DNA from: Kitasatospora sp. CB01950
Lineage (GTDB): Bacteria; Actinomycetota; Actinomycetes; Streptomycetales; Streptomycetaceae
Direction: 5' to 3'
Length of the DNA: 64,000 nt
NCBI RefSeq assembly: GCF_001905465.1
Contig: NZ_LISX01000010.1
Span: forward strand, 170,178 to 234,177
Shown: one piece after another, positions 31,286 to 40,000 of the stretch
Position numbering within the stretch: the stretch's first letter is position 1
Layout of the letters: each line of letters opens with the position of its first letter
Notes under the pieces: generated by a model
What the model saw: only the letters and a program-made list of their open reading frames with translations
Database searches by the model: none
What the model was told of the DNA's origin: nothing
Program-made: the position numbers and the translations under genes

Positions 31286-33991
31286 GTGATGCAGATCCGG
31301 CTCACCGTCCTTCGACCGCGCAGCGGCCCGACCGGCCCCGGGAGCTCTGCCGACGTCCTGGTCACGGCCCCGGCCGGCACCGCGCTCGGCGCCGTCGCCA
31401 CCGCCCTGGCCGGCGCGGTCGGCGTCCGCGGCCCGCGCTCCGCCACCCATGTCCACCTGTACGCGGGTGAGGAACGCCTGGACGAGCAACTGCCGTTCGG
31501 CCACCCGCCGTTGGTCGACGGCGTCGTCCTCGCCCTCGGCGAACCCGACCCGGACACCGAGGACACCGCCGGGCAGCCCGCCGCCGAACTGCGCGTGGTC
31601 GGCGGCCCCGACGCCGGCGGCGTCCACCGCCTGCACGGCGAGCGGATCCGGATCGGCCGCTCCACCGAGGCCGACGTGCCGCTCGACGACCCGGACGTCT
31701 CCCGCCTGCACCTCGCCCTGCACCTGACCGCCGACGGCCACGCCACCGTCCAGGATCTCGGCTCCACCAACGGCACCCTGCTGGACGAGCGCTACCTGCG
31801 CGAGGAGAGCGCCGACCTCGCGCCCGGCGCCCTCCTTCGGATCGGCGAGTCCACCCTCCAACTCGCCCACCCCGCCGACATAGCGGCCCGCACCACCACC
31901 CCCGACGGCGAGGGCCGGCTCCGGCTCGCCCCCCGCCCCACCGCCCGCACCGCGCCCGGCCGCCCCACCGCGCCGCCCACCGTCGACGAGGCACCCGAGG
32001 CCACCCACGGCGGCGGATTCGGCGGCCGCTGGCTGCGCCGCACCCGGCCCGAGCCGCCCGCCGTCGACACCGACCGCCAGCACGCCACCGCCCGCCTGCG
32101 GCAGGCCGCCAACCAGCGCGAACGCTTCCCCGACCCGGCCGCCCTGCTGCTCGCCGCCCTCGGCACCGGCCCCCGGCTGTGGGAACGCGGCCCCGACCAC
32201 CCCGACGCGCTCACCCTGCGCCTCGGCACCGCCGACCTCCCCGGCGGCCCCGGCACCGCCCCCGGCACCCTGCTGCCCGCCGTCCCCGCCACCGTCGACC
32301 TGCAGACCGCCGGCAGCCTCGGCCTGGCCGGCCCGCGCCACCGCCTCACCGGCCTGGCCCGCGCCGCGCTCGCCCAACTCGCCGCCCTGCACCCGCCCAG
32401 CGGCCTCACCCTGGTCGTGGTCGCCCCCGAGCAGCACGCCGAGGACTGGGCCTGGGCCCAGTGGCTGCCCCACCTGCGGCCCGCCCACGGCCAGTCCTGC
32501 CGGCTGCTGTACGGCCTCGGCCCCGAGCAGGCCGAGGCCCGCCTCGGCGAACTCGCCTCCGCCACCGTCACCGCGCCCGCCACCGTCGTCCTGGTCGACG
32601 GCGACCCCGGCACCGACGCCGCCCGGCGCGCCCTCGGCCTGCTCCTCCGGCAGGGCCCCGCGGCCGGCGTGTTCGCCCTCTGCCTCGCCGAGACGCCCGA
32701 GGAACTCCCCACCGGGCTCGGCGCGTTCGGCCTCATCACCGGCGAGGTCGCCACCCGCCTCACCCTCGACCGGCCGGTCGGCGGCACCCGCGAACGCCTC
32801 ACCGACATCGCCCTCGACGCGGTCTCCCCCGCCTGGGCCGAACGCCTCGCCCGCACCCTCTCCCCGCTGCGCGAGGCCGCCACCGACGGCGAGACCGCCC
32901 GCGGGCCGCTCCCCGAAGCCCTGCGCCTGCTCGACCTGCTGCGCTCCGAATCCCTCTCCCCCGCCCGGCTCGCCGAGAACTGGAACGCACTGCCCGCCGG
33001 CGCGGGCGCCGCCGCCGCGCTGCTCGGCACCGCGCGCGGCCCGGCCGGCGAGGAGACCTGCGCCGTCGACCTCGCCGAGGACGGCGACCACCTGCTGATC
33101 GGCGGCGGCCCCGGCTCCGGCAAGTCCGAGCTGCTGCGCAGCCTCGCCGCCTCGCTCGCCGTCTCCGAACGCCCCGACCGGCTCGCCCTGCTGATGATCG
33201 ACGGCGACCGCGCCGAGGACGGCGGCCTGGCCGGCTGCACCGACCTGCCGCACGTCACCGACCACGTCAACGCCGCCGAGGACCCGCGCGGCGCGCTGCT
33301 CGCCGCCGAACGCCTGCTCGACGAACTCTCCCACCGCGAAGCCCTGTTCGACGGCCTCGGCTTCACCGACTGGCACTCCCGGCGGCTCTTCGACAAGGCG
33401 CCCGCACTGGTCGGCGGCCCGGCCGGCGACCGCGTCCGCGTGGTCGAACCCCGTCGTTCCCCCGACAACCCGCCCACCGACGCCGCCCCCGCCCGCCTGG
33501 TCGTCGTCGTCGACGACTACGACGCCCTGCTCGGCCCCGCCTCCCCCGGCGGCCGCCCGCTGGCCCGCGCCCTGGCCGCCGCCGCCACCCGCGGCGCCCG
33601 GCTCGGCGTCCACGTGATCGCCACCACCGGCGAACCCGAGGCCACCACCGGCACCGAACTCGACGAGGCCGCGCAGCTGCGGATCGCCCTGCGCACCGAA
33701 CAGCCCGGCGACTCCGACCTGCTCATCGACCTCCCCGACGCCGCCGCGCTGCCCGGCAGCACCCCCGGCCGCGGCTACCTGCGCCGCCCCGACGGCGCCG
33801 TCACCGCCTTCCAGGGCGCCCGGGTCAGCGGCCGCATCCCCCGCACCGCGACGCTCAGACCGACCGTCGTCGCCCAGCGCCTGGAGGACCACGGCGCCGC
33901 CCCCTCCCCCCGCCCCGTCCGTGAACTCGGCAACGGCCCCACCGACCTCGCGCTGCTCGCCTCCGCCCTCCGCCGCGCCACCGAGAGCTGA
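31286..33991 (+). CDS. FHA domain protein with FtsK/SpoIIIE-like ATPase
   Basis: A 901-residue protein. Residues about 105-200 form an FHA phosphothreonine-binding domain (RIRIGRSTEADVPLDDPDVS, RLHLAL, DLGSTNGTLLD). Residues about 1-90 look like a ubiquitin-like or beta-rich domain. The C-terminal half resembles FtsK/EccC ATPases, with Walker A LLIGGGPGSGKSELLRSLA near residue 606 and a Walker B-like VVVVDDYDALLG near 737. No membrane helix is clear. The GTG at 31286 is followed directly by ATG, and GAAGGG lies 9 bases upstream. Divergence from the larger kinase suggests that it reads kinase signals. The cargo or partner is unknown. It is not part of a visible type VII core. Confidence 0.85.
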   Translation: MMQIRLTVLRPRSGPTGPGSSADVLVTAPAGTALGAVATALAGAVGVRGPRSATHVHLYAGEERLDEQLPFGHPPLVDGVVLALGEPDPDTEDTAGQPAAELRVVGGPDAGGVHRLHGERIRIGRSTEADVPLDDPDVSRLHLALHLTADGHATVQDLGSTNGTLLDERYLREESADLAPGALLRIGESTLQLAHPADIAARTTTPDGEGRLRLAPRPTARTAPGRPTAPPTVDEAPEATHGGGFGGRWLRRTRPEPPAVDTDRQHATARLRQAANQRERFPDPAALLLAALGTGPRLWERGPDHPDALTLRLGTADLPGGPGTAPGTLLPAVPATVDLQTAGSLGLAGPRHRLTGLARAALAQLAALHPPSGLTLVVVAPEQHAEDWAWAQWLPHLRPAHGQSCRLLYGLGPEQAEARLGELASATVTAPATVVLVDGDPGTDAARRALGLLLRQGPAAGVFALCLAETPEELPTGLGAFGLITGEVATRLTLDRPVGGTRERLTDIALDAVSPAWAERLARTLSPLREAATDGETARGPLPEALRLLDLLRSESLSPARLAENWNALPAGAGAAAALLGTARGPAGEETCAVDLAEDGDHLLIGGGPGSGKSELLRSLAASLAVSERPDRLALLMIDGDRAEDGGLAGCTDLPHVTDHVNAAEDPRGALLAAERLLDELSHREALFDGLGFTDWHSRRLFDKAPALVGGPAGDRVRVVEPRRSPDNPPTDAAPARLVVVVDDYDALLGPASPGGRPLARALAAAATRGARLGVHVIATTGEPEATTGTELDEAAQLRIALRTEQPGDSDLLIDLPDAAALPGSTPGRGYLRRPDGAVTAFQGARVSGRIPRTATLRPTVVAQRLEDHGAAPSPRPVRELGNGPTDLALLASALRRATES

Positions 33992-34000
33992 CCGCCGCCG

Positions 34001-34031
34001 CCCGGACGCCGCTCAGCCGGCGGCGTCCGGG
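34001..34031. terminator. Terminator between FHA-FtsK gene and VanY-like gene
   Basis: CCCGGACGCCG (34001-34011) pairs with CGGCGTCCGGG (34021-34031), with a 9-base loop that contains the stop codon of the opposing gene. Confidence 0.8.
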
Positions 34032-34546
34032 AGCTGCGACGGGCAGCGGCCGCCCGGCGTGGTGAGCAGCTCGAAGTGCCACATCTCGTTGGCGTACACC
34101 TGGCACAGCCCGTACTTCGCGCCCTTCCGGTTCAACCAGTCGTCGGCATCGGTCGGCCCGACGTCCACCGCCTTGCCCGACACGTGCGCGGACTTCTCCG
34201 GCGTGTTCACGTACCGCCGCGCCAGCTCCAGACTGCCGTGCTTCGCCACCGCGGCGTCCAGCAACCGCTGCTGGTACCCCCGGCTGCGCCACCCCGAAGT
34301 GATCCGCAGCTCGATCCCCTGCGCCTTCGCGTCGGTGGCGGCGGTGCGCAGCGCGGCGAGCAGCGCCGGATCGAGCTTGCCGACAGCGGGCGAGCCGGTG
34401 TCGAACGGACTGGCCGAGACACCGGTGGCCAGCTCCCCGTCGGCCGCCCGCGCCCGGTCCGATCCCCCCACGGCAACCCCCGCCACCACCCCGAGCACCG
34501 CCACCGCCCCCACCCCGGCAATCGCCCACCGCGTCGTCTTCCGCAT
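34013..34546 (-). CDS. VanY-type D,D-carboxypeptidase (M15)
   Basis: A 177-residue exported zinc peptidase that removes the terminal D-Ala from peptidoglycan stems. A signal anchor is at the N-terminus (WAIAGVGAVAVLGVVAGVAVG). The M15 motifs are ITSGWRSRGYQQRL, the zinc site SAHVSGKAVDVG (His...Asp) and the second His in NEMWHFEL with its Glu. ATG 34546 follows GGAGG. It is divergent from an OmpR-type regulator and kinase, an arrangement like vancomycin-response loci, although no VanH, VanA or VanX lies here. Control of VanY by that pair is inference. Confidence 0.88.
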   Translation of the reverse strand: MRKTTRWAIAGVGAVAVLGVVAGVAVGGSDRARAADGELATGVSASPFDTGSPAVGKLDPALLAALRTAATDAKAQGIELRITSGWRSRGYQQRLLDAAVAKHGSLELARRYVNTPEKSAHVSGKAVDVGPTDADDWLNRKGAKYGLCQVYANEMWHFELLTTPGGRCPSQLPDAAG

Positions 34547-34616
34547 CTCCGCCTCCTGCTCCGTACACGTGCTTCCGGGTTCCATTACAGGGACAGCGCT
34601 GTTGCGAGGGCGTCTG

Positions 34617-34640
34617 CGTTTCCGCATACGTTTTCGACAT
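34617..34640. repeat. Imperfect direct repeat in vanY-regulator gap
   Basis: CGTTTCCGCATA (34617-34628) and CGTTTTCGACAT (34629-34640) match at 7 of 12 positions, tandem with one helical turn spacing. A direct repeat of this kind is what an OmpR-type dimer would bind. Confidence 0.3.
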
Positions 34641-34689
34641 GCGGTGTCGGGTTCAATGGATGTCCGATTGCCGAGGAGCGGAGCTGTGC

Positions 34690-35352
34690 GTGCGGGTGCT
34701 GGTGGTGGAGGACGAGGAGTACCTCGCCGAGGCCGTGCAGGCGGGGTTGCGGTTGGCGGCGATCGCCTGCGACGTCGCGGGGGACGGCGAGGCGGCGTGG
34801 GAGCGCTTGGGAGTGCACCGGTACGACGTCGTGGTGCTGGACCGGGACCTGCCGGGGATGTCTGGGGACGAGGTGTGCCGGCGGATCGTCGCGGCGGGCC
34901 TGGGCTGCCGGGTGCTGATGCTGACGGCGGCGGCCCGGCTGGACCAGAAGGTGGCGGGCTTCGAGCTGGGCGCGGACGACTACCTGACCAAGCCCTTCGA
35001 CCTGCCCGAACTGGTCGTCCGGCTGCGGTCGTTGGCGCGCCGCCCGGAGCAGTCCGCACCGCCGGTGCTGGAGTTCGCGGGCCTGCGGCTGGATCCGTTC
35101 CGCCGCGAGGTGTTCCGCGACGGCCGCTATGTCGCGTTGCCGCGCAAGCAGTTCGCGGTGCTGGAGGTGCTGATGGCGGCGCGCGGCGGCGTGGTGAGCG
35201 CGGAGGACCTGTTGGAGCGGGCCTGGGACGAGCACGCGGACCCGTTCACCAACGCGGTGCGGATCACCATCTCGGGCCTGCGCAAGCGTCTCGGTGAGCC
35301 GTGGGTGATCCACACCGTGCCGGGTGTCGGCTACCGCCTGGACGCGGCGTGA
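34690..35352 (+). CDS. OmpR-family response regulator
   Basis: A 220-residue regulator. The receiver domain has VLVVEDEEYLAEAV (acidic pocket), VVVLDRDLPGMSGDE (phospho-Asp), MLTAAARLDQKVAGFELGAD and DYLTKPF (Lys). The C-terminal winged helix spans about 125-220 (AVRITISGLRKRLGEPWVIH, TVPGVGYRL). GTG 34690 (MRVLVVED) is favoured by GAGGAG about 12 bases upstream, over an earlier ATG at 34639 that would add 17 odd residues. The kinase gene overlaps its stop (GTGA). It is divergent from the VanY-like gene. Confidence 0.93.
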   Translation: MRVLVVEDEEYLAEAVQAGLRLAAIACDVAGDGEAAWERLGVHRYDVVVLDRDLPGMSGDEVCRRIVAAGLGCRVLMLTAAARLDQKVAGFELGADDYLTKPFDLPELVVRLRSLARRPEQSAPPVLEFAGLRLDPFRREVFRDGRYVALPRKQFAVLEVLMAARGGVVSAEDLLERAWDEHADPFTNAVRITISGLRKRLGEPWVIHTVPGVGYRLDAA

Positions 35353-36485
35353 GCCGCCCGCGCCGGTTGACCGCCCGGATGCGGCTGACGTTGAGCTACA
35401 CGCTGTTCACCGTGACCACCGGCGTGCTCTGCCTGGGCGTGGTGTACGTCGGGATGAAGTACGTCCCCAACTATCCGTTGACCTCGGCGAATCCGCGCTA
35501 CCGCTCGGACGCCCCGTCGCGGCAGGAGATCCTGCGTTCGCTGCTCACGGCGGAGGCGTTCGCGCTGGTGCTGCTGACGGTGGTGGGGATGGCGGGCGGC
35601 TGGCTGGTGGCGGGGCGGGTGCTGCGGCCGTTGCAGGAGGTGACGGCGGCGGCGCGGCGGGCGTCCGGCGGGGATCTGGGGCATCGGATCGCGTTGGCGG
35701 GGCCGCGGGACGAGTTCACCGATCTCGCGGACGCGTTCGACGAGATGCTGGCCCGGCTGGAGCGCTCGTTCGAGGCGCAGCAGCGTTTCGCGGCGAACGC
35801 CTCGCACGAGCTGCGCACGCCGCTGGCGATCGATCGGACGATGCTGCAGGTGGCGGCGGCCGACCCGGCGGGGCAGGACTGGCCTCGGCTGGTGGGACGG
35901 CTGCTGGACACCAACCGGCGCGGTATCGAGGTCACCGAGGCGCTGTTGCAGCTCGCCGAACTCTCGCACGGCACACCGGAGTCGGCGCCGCTGGAGCTGT
36001 CCGCGACGGTCCGCGAGGCGCTGGCGGCGGTGGCCGTCGAGGCCGCCGAACTGGGTGTGGTCGTCACCGACGAACTGGCCGCCGCCCCGGCCGTCGGCAA
36101 CGAGGTGCTGCTGCGGCAGGCGGCGGTGAACCTGCTGCAGAACGCCGTCCGCCACAATCTGCCGACCGGCGGCCGGGTGGAGGTCACCACCGGCGCGGAC
36201 CCGGAGCACCCCGGCCGGGTCCGGTTGACGGTGCGCAACTCCGGTCCGGTGCTGGAGAGTTCGCTGGTCGCGACGCTCACCGAGCCGTTCCTGCGCGGCG
36301 GCGGCCGGACGGCGCGGCGCGGCCGGGCGCGGCGGGGCCACGGCCTGGGGCTGGCGATCGTCGCGGCGGTCACCGAGGCGCACGGCGGGCAGCTCCGGCT
36401 GGCGGGCAACCCGGACGGCGGTCTGACGGCGGTGCTCAGCCTGCCCGGTAGGGCAGGTAGTGGGGCTGCGGGCGCGGCCAGGTGA
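35349..36485 (+). CDS. Sensor histidine kinase
   Basis: A 378-residue membrane kinase. It has two helices (LSYTLFTVTTGVLCLGVVYV and AFALVLLTVVGMAGGWLVAG) around an outside loop of about 40 residues. A HAMP follows (RVLRPLQEVTAAARRASGGD), then H-box FAANASHELRTPLAI, N-box LLQNAVRHN and the G-boxes. The G1 motif is degenerate (VRNSGPV in place of D-x-G-x-G), while GHGLGLAIV is good. The short sensor loop resembles VanS-like sensors. Its 3' end overlaps the convergent SMI1 gene by 50 bp. A role in sensing cell-wall stress is inferred from the linked VanY-type gene. Confidence 0.92.
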   Translation: MSRPRRLTARMRLTLSYTLFTVTTGVLCLGVVYVGMKYVPNYPLTSANPRYRSDAPSRQEILRSLLTAEAFALVLLTVVGMAGGWLVAGRVLRPLQEVTAAARRASGGDLGHRIALAGPRDEFTDLADAFDEMLARLERSFEAQQRFAANASHELRTPLAIDRTMLQVAAADPAGQDWPRLVGRLLDTNRRGIEVTEALLQLAELSHGTPESAPLELSATVREALAAVAVEAAELGVVVTDELAAAPAVGNEVLLRQAAVNLLQNAVRHNLPTGGRVEVTTGADPEHPGRVRLTVRNSGPVLESSLVATLTEPFLRGGGRTARRGRARRGHGLGLAIVAAVTEAHGGQLRLAGNPDGGLTAVLSLPGRAGSGAAGAAR

Positions 36486-36969
36486 GGTCGAGGAAGAGCG
36501 GGTAGTCCTCGCGTTCCAGGCAGCGCAGCAGGAACGCGGGGAAGGTGCCGCGGGTGGCGTACCACTGGCCGGTGTCGCTGACCACGACGATCGGCCAGCG
36601 GTCGGGGTCGGGGCCCTGGGCGAGGAAGAACCAGGCGCCGCCGTAGTGGTCGGCGCCCCAGCCGATCAGGCCGCCGGGTTCGGGGTGGTACGGGAACGGG
36701 TCGAAGTCGTGGTTGCGCTGCCGGCCGGGCTTCCAGCCGTACCAGAGTCCCCACAGCTCCCGGGCCTCGTCCGCCGTGCCGTCGACCGGCCCGAGGACGG
36801 TCAGGAAGCCGTCCAGCGTGCCGGGGCCCCAGCGGTCCACGAACGTCTTGTAGCCGCTCGGCAGGCGGACCCCGAGGAACTCCTCGGCGGCGTCCCAATT
36901 CCCTTGCGGGGCCTGCCGGTCGGGCTCGCCGAGCAGCGCGGCCAGTCGGTCGAGCACAGCCTCCGTCAT
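36436..36969 (-). CDS. SMI1/KNR4 (SUKH) family protein
   Basis: A 177-residue protein of the SUKH superfamily, recognised by LLGEPDRQAPQGNWDAAEEF, LPSGYKTFVDRWGPG and IGWGADHYGGAWFFLAQG. SUKH proteins include immunity proteins against contact-dependent or polymorphic toxins, but many stand-alone members have no known partner, and no toxin gene is adjacent here. ATG 36969 is inferred as the family start; no Shine-Dalgarno is obvious, and CACAAT lies 7 bases upstream. The last 50 bp overlap the end of the convergent kinase gene. Confidence 0.8.
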   Translation of the reverse strand: MTEAVLDRLAALLGEPDRQAPQGNWDAAEEFLGVRLPSGYKTFVDRWGPGTLDGFLTVLGPVDGTADEARELWGLWYGWKPGRQRNHDFDPFPYHPEPGGLIGWGADHYGGAWFFLAQGPDPDRWPIVVVSDTGQWYATRGTFPAFLLRCLEREDYPLFLDLTWPRPQPHYLPYRAG

Positions 36970-37026
36970 GCCGGCCATTGTGCCGCAGAAGCCGAACAAG
37001 CCCACGAACCCGCAGAAGCCGGAGAA

Positions 37027-37069
37027 CCCCGAAGGGGCCCCGGGCACAGTGCCCGGGGCCCCTTCGGGG
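37027..37069. terminator. Very long perfect hairpin after gdh
   Basis: CCCCGAAGGGGCCCCGGGCA at 37027-37046 plus one base forms 21-base arms with the complement ending at 37069. It lies 7 bases beyond the stop of the glutamate dehydrogenase gene and just upstream of the SMI1 start on the same strand. Confidence 0.9.
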
Positions 37070-37075
37070 CGGTGG

Positions 37076-40000
37076 TCAGCGACCGGCGCGCAGCAGGGTG
37101 CGGATGACCCGCATGGCGACCGAGAGGCTGGACAGCTCGTAGTTGTCCGAACCCCTTATGTCGTCGAGGGTGGTGCGGGCCCGACCGAGCAGGTTGCCGT
37201 TGAGCTCGGCCCACTCGGTGTAGCGCTCCTCGGGGCTGGCCCCGGCGGGGCGGGCGGCCAGCACGTCCGCGGTGAGGGCGGCGTGCGCGGCGTACAGGTC
37301 CTCGCGGATCGCGGCGCGGGCCATCGAGGACCACCGGTCGGTGCGCGGCAGTTCGATGATCCGGTCGAGCAGGTGGCTGATCTCCAGGCGGTCGCCGAGG
37401 TCGTAGTACAGCTCGGCGACGTCCATCACGTCGGCGTCCGAGCGGTCCGCGACACCGACGATGTCCAGCGTCGGGAACGCGGAGGACAGCCCGGCCATCC
37501 GGCCGGCCAGCTCGTCGGGGACGCCGGCCGAGGACAGCCTCTGGTACACCGACTCGTACCAGGCGAGGTCCTCGCCGCGCAGCGGCTTGGGCAGCGCGTC
37601 CCAGACCTGGTTGACCCGGTCGTGGAAGAACGCGATGGTGCCGGCGATGTCGAGCGGCTGGCGGCGGTTGCCCAGCATCCAGCGGGTGGCGCGCTCGACC
37701 AGGCGGCGGGCGTGCAGCCGCATGGTGGTCTGGATCTTGGCGCCGACCTGGTTGTCGAGGCCCTCGACCTGGTCCCAGAGCTGCTCCAGGCCGAACACCG
37801 CGCGGGCGGCGGCGTGGGTCCGGGCGATCTCCTCCATCGTCGCGCCGGTCTCCTCGCGGAGCCGGAACGCGAAGGTGCAGCCACCGCGGTTGATCGTGTC
37901 GTTGACGATCAGCGTGGTGATGATCTCGCGGCGCAGCGGGTGGTTGTCGATCTGCTCGGCGAACCGGGCGCGCAGCGCGCTCGGGAAGTACGCGTGCAGC
38001 ACGTCCCGGAAGTACGGGTCGTCGGGCAGGTCGGTGGCGAGCAGCTCGTCGGCCAGGGTGATCTTGGTGTAGGCGAGCAGCACGGACAGCTCGGGCTGGG
38101 ACAGCCCGCGGCCGGCCTGCTGGCGCTCACGGATCTGCTTGTCCGCGGGCAGGTACTCCAGCGCCCGGTCGAGCTGGCCGTTGGACTCCAGCCGGTTGAT
38201 CATGCGGGCGTGCACGTTGACCATGCTGGCCGCCTGCTCGACGGCGTTGGCGAGCACCACGTTCTGCGCGTAGTTGTTGCGCAGCACCAGGTGGCCGACC
38301 TCGTCGGTCATCTCGGCGAGCAGGGTGTTGCGCTGCTTGACCGTCATGTCGCCGTCGGCGACGACCTGGTTGAGCAGGATCTTGATGTTCACCTCGTGGT
38401 CCGAGGTGTCGACGCCGGCCGAGTTGTCGATGGCGTCGGTGTTGATCCAGCCGCCGCGGTTCTGCGGGCCGCCCTGCGAGGCGTACTCGATCCGGCCGAG
38501 CTGGGTGCAGCCGAGGTTGCCGCCCTCGCCGACCACCCGGGCGCGAATGTCGCTGCCGTTGACCCGGATCGAGTCGTTGGCCTTGTCGCCGACCTCCGCG
38601 TTGGTCTCGGTGGAGGCCTTGACGTAGGTGCCGATGCCACCGTTCCAGAACAGGTCCACGGGGGCCTGCAGGACGGCCTTCATCAGCTCCGCGGGGGTGA
38701 GCTTCGAGGCCTCGATGCCGAGCCGCTCGCGGACCTGCGGCGACAGCGCGATCGACTTGGCGGAGCGCGGGAAGACGCCGCCGCCGGCCGAGATCAGCGA
38801 CTTGTCGTAGTCGTCCCAGGAGCTGCGCGGCAGGTCGAACAGGCGGCGGCGCTCGGCGTGCGAGGCGGCCGCGTCCGGGTTCGGGTCGAGGAAGATGTGC
38901 CGGTGGTCGAACGCGGCGACCAGGCGGATGTGCTCGGACAGCAGCATGCCGTTGCCGAACACGTCGCCGGACATGTCGCCGATGCCGATGACGGTGAAGT
39001 CCTCGGACTGGGTGTCGACGCCGAGCTCGCGGAAGTTCCGCTTGACGGACTCCCAGGCGCCGCGGGCGGTGATGCCCATGCCCTTGTGGTCGTAGCCGGC
39101 CGAGCCGCCGGACGCGAACGCGTCGCCCAGCCAGAAGCCGTACGACTCGGCGACGCCGTTGGCGATGTCGGAGAACGTCGCGGTGCCCTTGTCGGCGGCG
39201 ACCACCAGGTAGGTGTCGTCCTCGTCGTGGCGGACCACGTCGACGGGGTGCACGACCTCGCCGGCGACCAGGTTGTCGGTGATGTCGAGCAGCGCCGAGA
39301 TGAAGGTCTTGTACGAGGCGACGCCCTCGGCGAGCCACGCGTCACGGTCGACGGCCGGGTCCGGCAGCTGCTTGGCGACGAAGCCGCCCTTGGCGCCGAC
39401 CGGCACGATGACGGTGTTCTTGACCATCTGGGCCTTGACCAGGCCGAGGATCTCGGTGCGGAAGTCCTCGCGCCGGTCGGACCAGCGCAGACCGCCGCGG
39501 GCGACCTTGCCGAAGCGCAGGTGGACGCCCTCGACCCGGGGCGAGTACACCCAGATCTCGAAGGCGGGGCGCGGCGCGGGCAGGTCCGGGATGGCCTTGG
39601 GGTCGAACTTCATCGACACGTACGAGTGCCGGTTGCCCTCGTCGTCGTGCTGGAAGAAGTTGGTCCGCAGGGTGGCCTTGATCAGGTGCAGGAAGGAACG
39701 CAGGATGCGGTCCTCGTCCAGCGACACGACCTCGTCGAGGGCGCCGTCCAGCTCTTCCAGGATGGCGTCGGTCAGCTCGTCGCCGCCGGAGCGGTGGCTC
39801 GGCGAGAGCCGGGCCTCGAACAGGTTGACCAGCAGCCGGGTGGTGTGGGTGTTGTTGTTGAGCGCGTCCTCCATGTAGTCCTGGGAGAACGTGGAGCCCG
39901 CCTGGCGCAGGTACTTGGCGTAGGCGCGCAGCACGACGGCCTGGCGCCAGGTCAGCTTGGCCGTGAGGACCAGCTCGTTGAAGCCGTCGTTCTCGGCCTG

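Noticed and set aside
31178..33892. 904-codon minus-strand frame over the FHA-FtsK gene
   Set aside because: An antisense Gly/Ala-rich shadow. The plus strand has FHA and Walker motifs.
31286..33991. FHA-FtsK protein as the EccC of the type VII group
   Set aside because: It has one clear Walker A in view, an FHA domain and no membrane helices, and lies about 26 kb from the substrate genes beside kinases.
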